Below, in pieces: positions 25,010 through 32,658 of a DNA stretch of 38,359 nt; positions within the stretch are counted from its first letter, which is position 1, and every line of letters begins with the position of its first letter. A program made the translations under genes and the position numbers. Source of the DNA: Candidatus Parabeggiatoa sp. nov. 2. Lineage in GTDB: Bacteria; Pseudomonadota; Gammaproteobacteria; Beggiatoales; Beggiatoaceae. The notes below the pieces were generated by a model that did not search any database, was not told the DNA's origin, and saw only the letters and a program-made list of their open reading frames with translations. The stretch spans positions 1 to 38,359 of the forward strand of contig NBMI01000231.1 of the NCBI GenBank assembly GCA_002085445.1, in the 5' to 3' direction.

Positions 25010-26191
25010 TCAAGCGGGTAAATTGAGAAATTCCACAATCAAGTGACTGACGGTGGCAATGATGTCATCGGCTTGTGCGTCGCTTATAATCAAGGGCGGT
25101 AACAGGCGGACGACGCGCTCGGCGGCGACATTAATTAATATCTGTCGGAAAAGGGCTTTTGTCATCAACTGACCACTGGAGCGGTCAAGTTCAATGCCAA
25201 TCATCAGTCCTTTGACACGAATTTCCTGTACGCCGGCTACGCCGTCCAAGGCCTTTGAAAATCCTTGATAAAAACGTTGCCCTAATTCTTGGGCACGTTG
25301 CAGCAAGTTGTCCTGTTCAATGGTTTCAATCACCGCCCGTGCCGCCCGACAAACCAAGGGATTGCCGCCAAAAGTCGAGCCGTGAGTGCCCGGTTTTAAA
25401 ACCTCGGCGGCCTTGCCACGCGCCAAACAAGCCCCTATGGGCACACCATTGCCTAAACCTTTGGCAAGAGTCAACACATCGGGGAGGATGCTCGCGTGTT
25501 GATAAGCACACCATTGTCCCGTCCGCCCCACCCCAGTTTGAATTTCATCAAGCATAAGCAACCAATTGTGACGATCACACAAACTCCGCAGGTTTGCCAA
25601 ATAATCATCATCTGGGATAACAATACCGCCTTCGCCAGTAATAGGCTCGACAAGCACCGCCACAACTTCTGGATGTTGTTTGGCAACTTCAGCCATCGCG
25701 TTGACATCGTTATAGGGCACACGGACAAATCCCTCCAGCAGCGGCGCAAATCCCGCTTGCACCTTAGGATTGCCCGTCGCCGTCAAGGTTGCCAATGTCC
25801 GCCCATGAAACGAGCCTTCAGTGACAATCACGGCCGGCCGCTCTCGGCCTTGATTATGCCCATATAAACGGGCGATTTTGAGAGCGGCTTCATTGGCTTC
25901 CGCGCCAGAGTTGCAAAAAAACGCTCTGTCCATACCCGTTATCCGCACCAATGTATCTGCTAAGGTTTGTTGATGAGCAATGCCGTAGAGATTGGATGTG
26001 TGCAGTAGTTGATTGGCTTGTTCACAAATAGCGGCCGTGACAGCAGGATGGGCATGTCCTAAACCACAGACGGCTATCCCTGATAAGGCATCCAGATAAC
26101 GAATACCTTGTGTGTCCCATAGCCACGCCCCTTCGCCTCTCACAAAAGTTACGGGTAAACGGGCATAGTTAGGCATCAAAGTTGTTGGCAT
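25010..26191 (-). CDS. argD: acetylornithine aminotransferase
   Basis: This 393-residue, PLP-dependent class III aminotransferase converts N-acetylglutamate semialdehyde to N-acetylornithine and may also act on succinyl-diaminopimelate. It shows EPITGEGG, the cofactor-binding LDEIQTGVGRTG, the PLP lysine in TLAKGLGNGVPIG, and GTHGSTFGGNPLVC. The N-terminus MPNYARLPV is typical. It is cotranscribed with argF downstream. A hairpin resembling a terminator stands about 22 bp upstream of the start. A mutated copy of its first ~27 codons and leader is found at 26789-26911. Confidence 0.96.
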   Translation of the reverse strand: MPTTLMPNYARLPVTFVRGEGAWLWDTQGIRYLDALSGIAVCGLGHAHPAVTAAICEQANQLLHTSNLYGIAHQQTLADTLVRITGMDRAFFCNSGAEANEAALKIARLYGHNQGRERPAVIVTEGSFHGRTLATLTATGNPKVQAGFAPLLEGFVRVPYNDVNAMAEVAKQHPEVVAVLVEPITGEGGIVIPDDDYLANLRSLCDRHNWLLMLDEIQTGVGRTGQWCAYQHASILPDVLTLAKGLGNGVPIGACLARGKAAEVLKPGTHGSTFGGNPLVCRAARAVIETIEQDNLLQRAQELGQRFYQGFSKALDGVAGVQEIRVKGLMIGIELDRSSGQLMTKALFRQILINVAAERVVRLLPPLIISDAQADDIIATVSHLIVEFLNLPA

Positions 26192-26212
26192 GATATCGAT
26201 GTCCCCAAAATG

Positions 26213-26238
26213 AAAAAGCAGCCCAAAAGGACTGCTTT
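26213..26238 (-). promoter_or_regulatory. terminator-like hairpin in the argD leader
   Basis: On the minus strand the sequence reads aaagcagtcc-tttt-gggctgctttttcatttt, a stem followed by a T-run that ends about 20 bases before the argD ATG. Its place makes it either the terminator of a lost upstream gene or an attenuator of argD. The displaced copy at 26891-26911 keeps the stem imperfectly. No leader peptide with arginine codons was seen. Confidence 0.55.
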
Positions 26239-26449
26239 AAAAAACGAATTCTCGATGTTCAAGTTTTCTCAGCTTGATAAGGCTAATCTCTTACTTTAAA
26301 ACGCCAAAACCACAAAAAGCGGCTCTGGTTATGTCTAAGGGGCAAGCTCCCTTGGGTGATAAACCATCTATCACCTTTAATTATATATAGGTTTTGGTGT
26401 TTAATGCTAACTGTTGGGTAAAATTTAATTATTTATACTGCAAACGGCT

Positions 26450-26788
26450 AGAATTTGAACTTTCCAATTGAGCGGCAAGACAACTCAAATTGAAAGGATA
26501 AGTGGGACACACCCAAATACCGCTCGCACGATTTTGTTTTCCACAGATATACGGAACGTACTTCAAATCCGTGAAAATGACAAAATGAACTTTTCAGAAA
26601 ATTCCTATAAATAAAAATTATATAATTATCAGTAATTTATCAGTAAAATCAGTTTTCAGTTTTCAGTTTTCATTTTTCATTAGTGTACCATCCCTTTTAA
26701 AACACGCTCTTAGCTTGAAGCATCAGGGGTAGTGTGAGAGGGGATTTAGACGTGTGTAAACTGTCGCGGTGATGAAGGGTAGCCGTTA
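26450..26788. other. intergenic region with short repeats
   Basis: It holds an aagtgggacacaccc block shared with the 662/5331 repeat, a tcagttt-type 7-bp array at 26649-26690 and AT-rich sequence. No gene is supported. Confidence 0.55.
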
Positions 26789-26911
26789 TGTGTCCCACAG
26801 CCACTCCCCTTCGCTTCTCACAAAAGTCACGGGCAAACGGGCATAGTTAGGCATCAAAGCGGTTGGGATGATATATATCGATGTCCCAAAATGAAAAAGC
26901 AGCCTCGAAGG
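26789..26911 (-). pseudogene. argD: displaced 5' fragment of argD with its leader hairpin
   Basis: About 120 bp match 26109-26238 at roughly 88-90% by eye. The match covers the codons for PNYARLPVTFVR..WLWDT and the gcag..ctgc hairpin. The start codon has become ATC (cat to gat on the plus strand) and a two-base at expansion separates the leader. It is a partial duplication, not a coding gene. Confidence 0.85.
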
Positions 26912-27040
26912 ACTGCTCTGCTCAAAATTATTATTTTTCTCTCTCAACTTGCAAACCGGCAACCACTCCGCCGCTTCCTCCCGTAAGAGAAACCCAGTTT
27001 GTTCAAGAGACTGGGTTTCTGAAAACGACGGCCGGTGACA

Positions 27041-27511
27041 TTAGTCTGCAAAAAACGGCTGACTGAAGATGATTTCGTGCTCCTCGCCTTGATATTCTGG
27101 ATCGACTTTGATGGTAAACTTCAAAGTTTCTTCATTGGAGACCCTAAACTCGCCGATGTAATAAATGGCATCGCCTTCTTGAACCAGCCGCATCTTGGAG
27201 GGTTTTGACTGACTAGTGAGGTTGGTGACTTGAGCGGTGACTTTTGCCAGTACCGCTTGAGTCTGCATGAGCTTGCCCTTACCACCTTTGCGAACCACCA
27301 CATTCAGCACCGCATTGCTACTGCTTCGCTTGATACTATAAGCGCGTGCCATTTCCGTTGGCAGTGACTTGATGCTGAAGGCATTGCAATAAACCGTATA
27401 CTCGGTATTTTCGTCGATTTCGATTTTAAGCGGCTCTGGAGCTATTGCGTGGGCGCAAGACATGAAAGCCAACACGGCCACGGCCCCCAATAAGGTTTTT
27501 TTAGCCAACAT
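27041..27511 (-). CDS. DUF4426-family exported protein
   Basis: This 156-residue protein has a signal peptide (LLGAVAVLAFMSCAHA, cleavage near residue 22). The body matches the DUF4426 pattern known from Vibrio and Pseudomonas: YTVYCNAFSIKSLPTEMARAY near the start, an alternating beta region (VLNVVV, VTAQVTNL), then EGDAIYYIGEFRVSNEETLKF and a final FSQPFFAD. It is probably periplasmic; the function of the family is unknown. GGAGT lies before the ATG. It is transcribed in the same direction as the gene at 27720-28625, about 210 bp downstream of it. Confidence 0.8.
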   Translation of the reverse strand: MLAKKTLLGAVAVLAFMSCAHAIAPEPLKIEIDENTEYTVYCNAFSIKSLPTEMARAYSIKRSSSNAVLNVVVRKGGKGKLMQTQAVLAKVTAQVTNLTSQSKPSKMRLVQEGDAIYYIGEFRVSNEETLKFTIKVDPEYQGEEHEIIFSQPFFAD

Positions 27512-27719
27512 ATAAAATACTCCTAATGTTAATAGTCATCTTTTCATCATTTCTGCTATGAGAAATGCCAATTAAAGAATCAGGGACTTCAAAAAAAATA
27601 ACACCGCCCTTGCATCCCCTCTATTGAGGCGACTTAGCCGCAGTTTTAGTCGCGGTTTTATTCACATCGATAGATTTGCTCGGGGTGTGTTGTGGATATA
27701 TTATTTTTTTGAGAAGCCC

Positions 27720-28625
27720 TTAGTCTAAATCATTAATATGTTCAAGGGTAGTCATTTTCAATCCCAAACGTTTTGGGGAAACCTGAAAAAGTGCGTTTAT
27801 CGCTATCGGCGGACTGGGTTGCAAGCGTATTGTCAGCCTTTGGGGCGTTTGAATAAATTGTTGTAGACTGGCAAGAATACTGGCATCCAATCTTATTCGC
27901 GCTTGGCGAAGGTCGTTTTTGAGCTTGGTTATCAGCGTTTGTTTAAAACGATTAAGCGTCATTTTATTACGTTGTGCCAGCCGTGTGAATACTTGATTGA
28001 CTAATCCTTTATTAGTATAAGTACACGCTAATGCGGCCAATTGTATCTGCGAGGCGGCCCTTTTCCAGTTTGCCGGAGCGGGTACATTGTTTAAATCGAC
28101 TGATAGCATTAATTCTCCCCAAGCGTGTGCATTCACCGTCCCTAATAAAAACGCCTTATTCTCGCTCAATTTGACTTCCAAGTACATATCGGCATTGATA
28201 CGAGCATAGCCCAAGCCGCGCAATTCTCTCGGACTGAGATAATAGGGGGCGTATCCGAAGGCGGACATGAGTACCGGAGGTGGCGGGGCGGTATCGCTGA
28301 TGGGGATATGTACGCCTTGTATAGCGATTGAAATCTGTTGGGGTAATGAATGCCGATCATAGAATTGATAGGCTTTATAAAGTGTTATGGTGTCGATATG
28401 CACCGGGGCATAGTCTGGCGCGGTTAAGTGCAAATTACTAATAATAACCGAGCCGAGTAGATCGGTACCCACTTCAGAATATTCTACTATGACTTTATCC
28501 GCCACCGATTTTATCGACTTGTCTAATTCTATGTGTAACCGATGATCGATGTAGGCCTTAGCGCCGCCTAAGCCGGCCGCTATAATCATTAATAGAGCGA
28601 TAATAACGTTTTTTATCTTGTGCAT
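27720..28625 (-). CDS. hypothetical membrane-anchored protein (DUF945/AsmA-like pattern)
   Basis: This 301-residue protein has an N-terminal membrane anchor or signal (VIIALLMIIAAGLGGAKAYI, residues 8-27). A large periplasmic-type beta-rich region follows (VEYSEVGTDLLGSVIISNLH, then APVHIDTITLYKAY) that recalls DUF945/AsmA-type proteins of the cell envelope. The C-terminal third is helical. No catalytic motif is seen. The ATG has no Shine-Dalgarno sequence; instead six consecutive 7-mers ending in ACTGA lie directly before it. Confidence 0.65.
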   Translation of the reverse strand: MHKIKNVIIALLMIIAAGLGGAKAYIDHRLHIELDKSIKSVADKVIVEYSEVGTDLLGSVIISNLHLTAPDYAPVHIDTITLYKAYQFYDRHSLPQQISIAIQGVHIPISDTAPPPPVLMSAFGYAPYYLSPRELRGLGYARINADMYLEVKLSENKAFLLGTVNAHAWGELMLSVDLNNVPAPANWKRAASQIQLAALACTYTNKGLVNQVFTRLAQRNKMTLNRFKQTLITKLKNDLRQARIRLDASILASLQQFIQTPQRLTIRLQPSPPIAINALFQVSPKRLGLKMTTLEHINDLD

Positions 28626-28668
28626 AGTCAGTATTCAGTGCTCAGTAATCAGTAATCAGTGCTCAGTG
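28626..28668 (-). repeat. array of six nnACTGA heptamers before a start codon
   Basis: On the minus strand the units acactga, gcactga, ttactga, ttactga, gcactga and atactga run in unbroken 7-bp register and end two bases before the ATG of the 301-residue protein. They occupy the place of the ribosome binding site. Comparable arrays precede 32659 and 21592. Confidence 0.85.
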
Positions 28669-28835
28669 TTAAGGAGTGTTTGGCAGTCGTCCAAACTAAC
28701 GTTTGGCAGGAGTCGTTTGGCAAACGTTATACTTTACATTTTTGCCTCGTTCACAATTTGCGCTTTTGTCATTACTAGCTCTGCTAGAAGATTTATCCAG
28801 ATTTATCCAAGATTTATCCAAGATTTATCATATCA

Positions 28836-28873
28836 AAGAAACCGAAACCGAAACCGAAACCGAAACCGAAACC
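28836..28873 (+). repeat. hexamer tandem repeat (gaaacc)
   Basis: About six units of gaaacc are in register; a diverged second array lies at 29233-29262. It adjoins the mobile-looking element at 28876. No function is evident. Confidence 0.85.
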
Positions 28874-28875
28874 TA

Positions 28876-29201
28876 ACTACAAGGATTGTATATAAAAAAG
28901 GATTTTTTCGCTTAGATAAGAGAATGAACAAATTCGGCTTGGAAAATCATGCTCGTTTTAAGAAAGCTATTCAATCAGCAAATGCTTATTCAAAGTTGAC
29001 TAACGTGAATTTATGCTCGTTTATAAAATCCCTTATTATATACAATCCTTGTAGTTTAGATAAGAGAATGAACAAATTCTTTGCTTGGAAAATCCTGCTC
29101 GTTTTAAGAAAGCTATTCAATCAGCAAATGCTTATTCAAAGTTGACTAACATGAATTTATGCTCGTTTATAAAATCCCTTATTATATACAATCCTTGTAG
29201 T
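28876..29201. mobile_element. MITE-like element with 19-bp perfect TIRs, TA target and internal duplication
   Basis: The end actacaaggattgtatata at 28876 onward is exactly inverted at 29037-29055 and again at 29183-29201. The unit 28912-29055 is duplicated as 29056-29201 with few differences, so the original element was ~180 bp. TA flanks both outer ends (28874-28875 and 29202-29203), as in mariner/IS630-type insertions. The 175-residue frame across it is a translation of the repeat. Confidence 0.75.
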
Positions 29202-29475
29202 TATTATTGTTTCTCCAAGATTTCTCATATCAAAGAAACCGAAACAGAAACCGAAACGAAATAGTTCGTAATATTTCTCCTACCTGATAAGATTTATCCT
29301 ATTGTCGAAATGACAGAAAGCGCTTTTGAATGGCGGTGTTCAGTATAGTTTGGACGACTGCCAAACTACTCCTGTTTGGACATGAGATAATCATTCGTTT
29401 ACGTCACAATTAGCTCCGCTGACTTTCAGTTCACAATTCACAATTCCCCTTTTCCCTTGCAATGAGGAATCACGC

Positions 29476-31881
29476 ATGAGCCTATTAATAGACGCTTTGA
29501 AAAAAGTCGAGAAAGCGAAAAACCTAAAAGAAGATGCTATCACACCTCAGCCTGAGAGGACATCCGATTCATCCTCCAGAAAGGATGAGGATGAAGAATT
29601 GCTTCTCGTTGATATAACATATGATGACGCGCCGAAAACCGACCAAAATTCATTCCCCAAGGAAGAAGATGAAGAATTGCTTCTCGTTGATATAACATAT
29701 GATGACGCGCCGAAAACCGACCAAAATTCATTTCCCAAGGAAGAGGATGAAGAACTGTTGATTGTTGAGATAACAGATGATGAGGTGCCAAAAACAACTT
29801 CGTCGAACCTTTCCCAAACTTCCGAGTCCTCCCACGTAGATTGGAACGAAGAATTACTTCCGGCTCTCAAAGAGGTAGACTCTCAACCAGAAACCCTCAC
29901 ACACGATTCTGACCAAACAGACAAGTTTTCCGCCTTGCAACCCTTTTCACCGTCTCAAGACAATGAATCTGAAACAGAATCCACTACGCCTCACTGGGAT
30001 GACGAATTACTCCCACAATTTCAAGAGGATGAAGAAGAATCACCGAGCAATAGTTCTGGCGAAGTTGCCGACAAAGGTGGTAGATTGGATAACTCTCTAC
30101 CTCAAGTTGCCGACAAGGCTGGTAGCAAAGAATTATTGGATGACTTTCTAGCTCAATTTCAAGATGATGAAAATGATAAACCAAACGCAAGTTTTAATTC
30201 AGTAACCGCCAAGGGTGGTAGCGAATCACTAGATAACGCTAATGGTAATGAAGCTGTCAACGGGAATGAGGAGCCACTCAAAAACGATGAAATTGAGCTT
30301 ACTCAGTCCACCGCCGACAATTATAACCAAACCTTTGATTCTTTGTTTCAGAACGATACGGCCGAACGGCCGGCCGAATTTAAATTCGACTTGGATGAAC
30401 AACGGCCGGCTGAATGGAAAGAACAACCGCCGGCCGAATTGAAATTCGTCCGGGATGAACAACGGCCGACCGAGCGAACCGCCGATGAAGAACGCGGCTT
30501 TTTAGAAACGGTGGGCAAAGAGTCTCCTCAGCCAGAGGATGCACGGCGCGTTTTTGCGGCCAGTGCCCCGCCGACTTCTTCCAAACGCTCACTCTGGTTA
30601 TTAGGAATATTGGGCGTATTACTCGTTAGCATGGGAGGCGGGTATTATTATTACAGTCAATCTTCATTAGCTCAGCCTTTTTCAGCGTTTAAAAATCGCC
30701 GGCCGCTGCCGCCGATAACAGCTTCTACATCTGAGCAGACTTCCAACCTAGCTGACACAGAGCAATCGCAATCCTCTCCGGCACCACCCCCTAGCCAACC
30801 AACGCCTAGTCAGCCGCCACCCGCACCGGTTGAATCTGCTAAAGAACCTGCTCAGAAACAAAGTAAACCAGTTGCGACGGCATATGCGACCGGTAAACCG
30901 CCGGCTGAGCCAGCCGGTATTTTGTCGGTTGCCAAGTCGGCATTTAAATCTGGTGTGGCAAAAGTTGCCAAATTGGTCAAGCCGAAAACAACGCCCACCG
31001 AGCCGCCGGCTCAATCTAAACCGGCGTCAAAAGCACGCTCAGATGATAAGCCGGCCGCGCCTATCTATCAACGGCCCCAAAGTCAACCTACGCGGTTTGA
31101 AAAAGACTTTTATACACAAAAATCGGCGCAATCACGCCAGCCGTCTACTACGTCTAAGCAATCTCAACCAACTCCAAAAGCACAACACCAATCTCCCGCA
31201 GCAGAATCGTCGCCATTACCAGACACACCCGGCATTTATACGTTGCGTAAACAGGTGACTAACAGAATTAATACTGATTTATCAACGGCTTACGAAGCGT
31301 TCCAACGTGGAGATAACAGAGCGGCACAGATGGCATACCAACGTGCTTTAAAACAAGACAATGATAATCGTGATGCACTGTTAGGACTCGCCGCTTTGGC
31401 GCAGCAACGCGGCAACGTGCGCTCAGCACAATACTATTATCGACGAGTGTTGCGATTGTATCCTCAAGATACATACGCACATGTGGGTATAATCAATACG
31501 TTGGACAACCGCTCAAAGGAAAGCGAAAGCCAATTGAAATTATTGTTGGAGCAGGCACCACAATCTGCCTATATACATTTTAGTTTAGGTAATCTTTACG
31601 CCAGCCAAGGGCGGTGGGCACCGGCGCAACAAGCTTATTTTGATGCCTTGCGCTATGACAAAAGCCAAGCCGACTATGCGTATAACCTTGCCGTCAGTTT
31701 GGATCAATTGAATCAAGCGCGTGTCGCTTTGACTTATTATCAACGAGCGTTACAACTGGCTCAAATTCAGCCAAATCAGCCCGTTCATTTTAGTCAAACG
31801 GCGGTGCGAAAACGTGTGCGGACTATAATGGCTCACACTCGTGGCAGTGCGCTGGCAAATTTGCCGGCTGAAACTTTTTAG
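29476..31881 (+). CDS. MshN/GspB-like TPR membrane protein
   Basis: This 801-residue protein begins MSLLIDALKKVEKAK, the usual start of MshN/GspB-type secretion and pilus accessory proteins. Residues 36-110 hold two exact 26-residue repeats (DEELLLVDITYDDAPKTDQN) and a third diverged one. A long acidic region follows, then a single membrane helix at about 374-393 (LWLLGILGVLLVSMGGGYYY). A Pro/Ser/Lys-rich periplasmic linker leads to a C-terminal set of TPRs at about 595-780 (AYEAFQRGDNRAAQMAYQRAL, LGLAALAQQRGNVRSAQYYY). Downstream is an MshE/GspE ATPase in the same direction, consistent with a pilus or type II-like assembly role. GAGGA precedes the ATG. Confidence 0.8.
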   Translation: MSLLIDALKKVEKAKNLKEDAITPQPERTSDSSSRKDEDEELLLVDITYDDAPKTDQNSFPKEEDEELLLVDITYDDAPKTDQNSFPKEEDEELLIVEITDDEVPKTTSSNLSQTSESSHVDWNEELLPALKEVDSQPETLTHDSDQTDKFSALQPFSPSQDNESETESTTPHWDDELLPQFQEDEEESPSNSSGEVADKGGRLDNSLPQVADKAGSKELLDDFLAQFQDDENDKPNASFNSVTAKGGSESLDNANGNEAVNGNEEPLKNDEIELTQSTADNYNQTFDSLFQNDTAERPAEFKFDLDEQRPAEWKEQPPAELKFVRDEQRPTERTADEERGFLETVGKESPQPEDARRVFAASAPPTSSKRSLWLLGILGVLLVSMGGGYYYYSQSSLAQPFSAFKNRRPLPPITASTSEQTSNLADTEQSQSSPAPPPSQPTPSQPPPAPVESAKEPAQKQSKPVATAYATGKPPAEPAGILSVAKSAFKSGVAKVAKLVKPKTTPTEPPAQSKPASKARSDDKPAAPIYQRPQSQPTRFEKDFYTQKSAQSRQPSTTSKQSQPTPKAQHQSPAAESSPLPDTPGIYTLRKQVTNRINTDLSTAYEAFQRGDNRAAQMAYQRALKQDNDNRDALLGLAALAQQRGNVRSAQYYYRRVLRLYPQDTYAHVGIINTLDNRSKESESQLKLLLEQAPQSAYIHFSLGNLYASQGRWAPAQQAYFDALRYDKSQADYAYNLAVSLDQLNQARVALTYYQRALQLAQIQPNQPVHFSQTAVRKRVRTIMAHTRGSALANLPAETF
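29587..29742 (+). repeat. 78-bp in-frame tandem duplication inside the TPR gene
   Basis: Two copies of a 78-bp unit are identical except for a few bases, and a third, more diverged partial copy follows at about 29743-29793. The unit length is a multiple of three, so each copy adds 26 acidic residues without breaking the frame. Confidence 0.9.
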
Positions 31882-32359
31882 GAACAGTCATGGTGTCAAT
31901 GTTGGATGGATATCACTACGCTAAAGAGCCTTACCGGTTCAATGTCATACCATTAAGATAGCGCGAATCCGCCAAAATGTCGCGTTTCCGAAGTACAACG
32001 AATGACGGTAAGTACAACGAATGACGGTAAGTACAACGACACAAGCGGTAAGTACAACGAATTACGGGGATAAACGAATTGGTATAATTGGTTAATCCGC
32101 GCTTGTGTAGTTGTACTCTATTTATCCTAATTCGTTAATCCGCGTAATTAGCTGTACTACGTTTATCTTAATTATACTAAGGTGCCTTTCCAAAGCGGTT
32201 TTTTTGAGGGCCATGTTGGCGATTGATGGCCCTTAAAAAAAATGAAAAATGAAAAATGAAAAATGCTAAGGTGTCTTTCCAAAGCTGTTTGGGGGCCATG
32301 TTGGCGAATTGATGGCCCTTTTCCCTAAAAACTTCATACTTGGACAAATGGGACACACC

Positions 32360-32590
32360 CGTAATTAGTTGTACTCTATTTATCCTAATTCGTTAATCCA
32401 CGTAATTAGTTGTACTCTATTTATCCTAATTCGTTAATCCGCGTAATTAGTTGTACTCTATTTTACTCTATTTATCCTAATTCGTTAATCCGCGTAATTA
32501 GTTGTACTCTATTTATCCTAATTCGTTAATCCGCGTAATTAGTTGTACTACGTTTATCTTAATTCGTTAATCCGCGTAATTAGTTGTACT
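32360..32590 (+). repeat. 41-bp tandem repeats upstream of the pilus-type ATPase
   Basis: Five full copies and a partial copy of cgtaattagttgtactctat followed by ttatcctaattcgttaatccg run head to tail from 32360. One copy carries a 9-bp internal duplication (ttttactcta). A single diverged unit lies at 32104-32175. Each copy contains a -10-like tatttatcct segment, so the array might multiply a promoter or binding site. It is not a CRISPR. Confidence 0.85.
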
Positions 32591-32617
32591 AGATTGGAAC
32601 AAATTCATTCCAGTGAT

Positions 32618-32658
32618 CACTGATAACTGAACACTGAAAAACTGATAACTGAAAAAAA
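32618..32658 (+). repeat. ACTGA heptamer array directly before the ATPase start codon
   Basis: The sequence cactgataactgaacactga, then aaaaactgataactgaaaaa, runs into the ATG at 32659 and leaves no Shine-Dalgarno sequence. It contains taactga twice. It is the same arrangement as before 28625. Confidence 0.8.

Larger units (their letters stand above)
31882..32658. other. tandem-repeat-rich region between the TPR and ATPase genes
   Basis: It holds 3-4 copies of a 19-bp unit (gtaagtacaacgaatgacg) at 31995-32060 and two gggccatgttggcg..gatggccc blocks (32208-32320). It also holds a 7-bp gaaaaat array (32249-32272) and the 41-bp array described separately. No gene is seen; the ATPase promoter must lie here or farther upstream. 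Confidence 0.75.

Noticed and set aside
26213..26238. Arginine riboswitch or ARG-box operator before argD
   Set aside because: Only a simple hairpin with a T-run is seen; no paired ARG-box palindromes and no conserved aptamer pattern were recognised.
28618..29145. 175-residue open frame
   Set aside because: It crosses the heptamer array, the gaaacc array and the TA-flanked element; all its repeats are DNA repeats.
29540..29870. Ser/His-rich open frames on the minus strand
   Set aside because: They are antisense shadows of the acidic repeats of the MshN-like gene.
32360..32590. CRISPR array or origin iterons
   Set aside because: Units are continuous head-to-tail without spacers, and no replication gene or DnaA-box cluster is seen.
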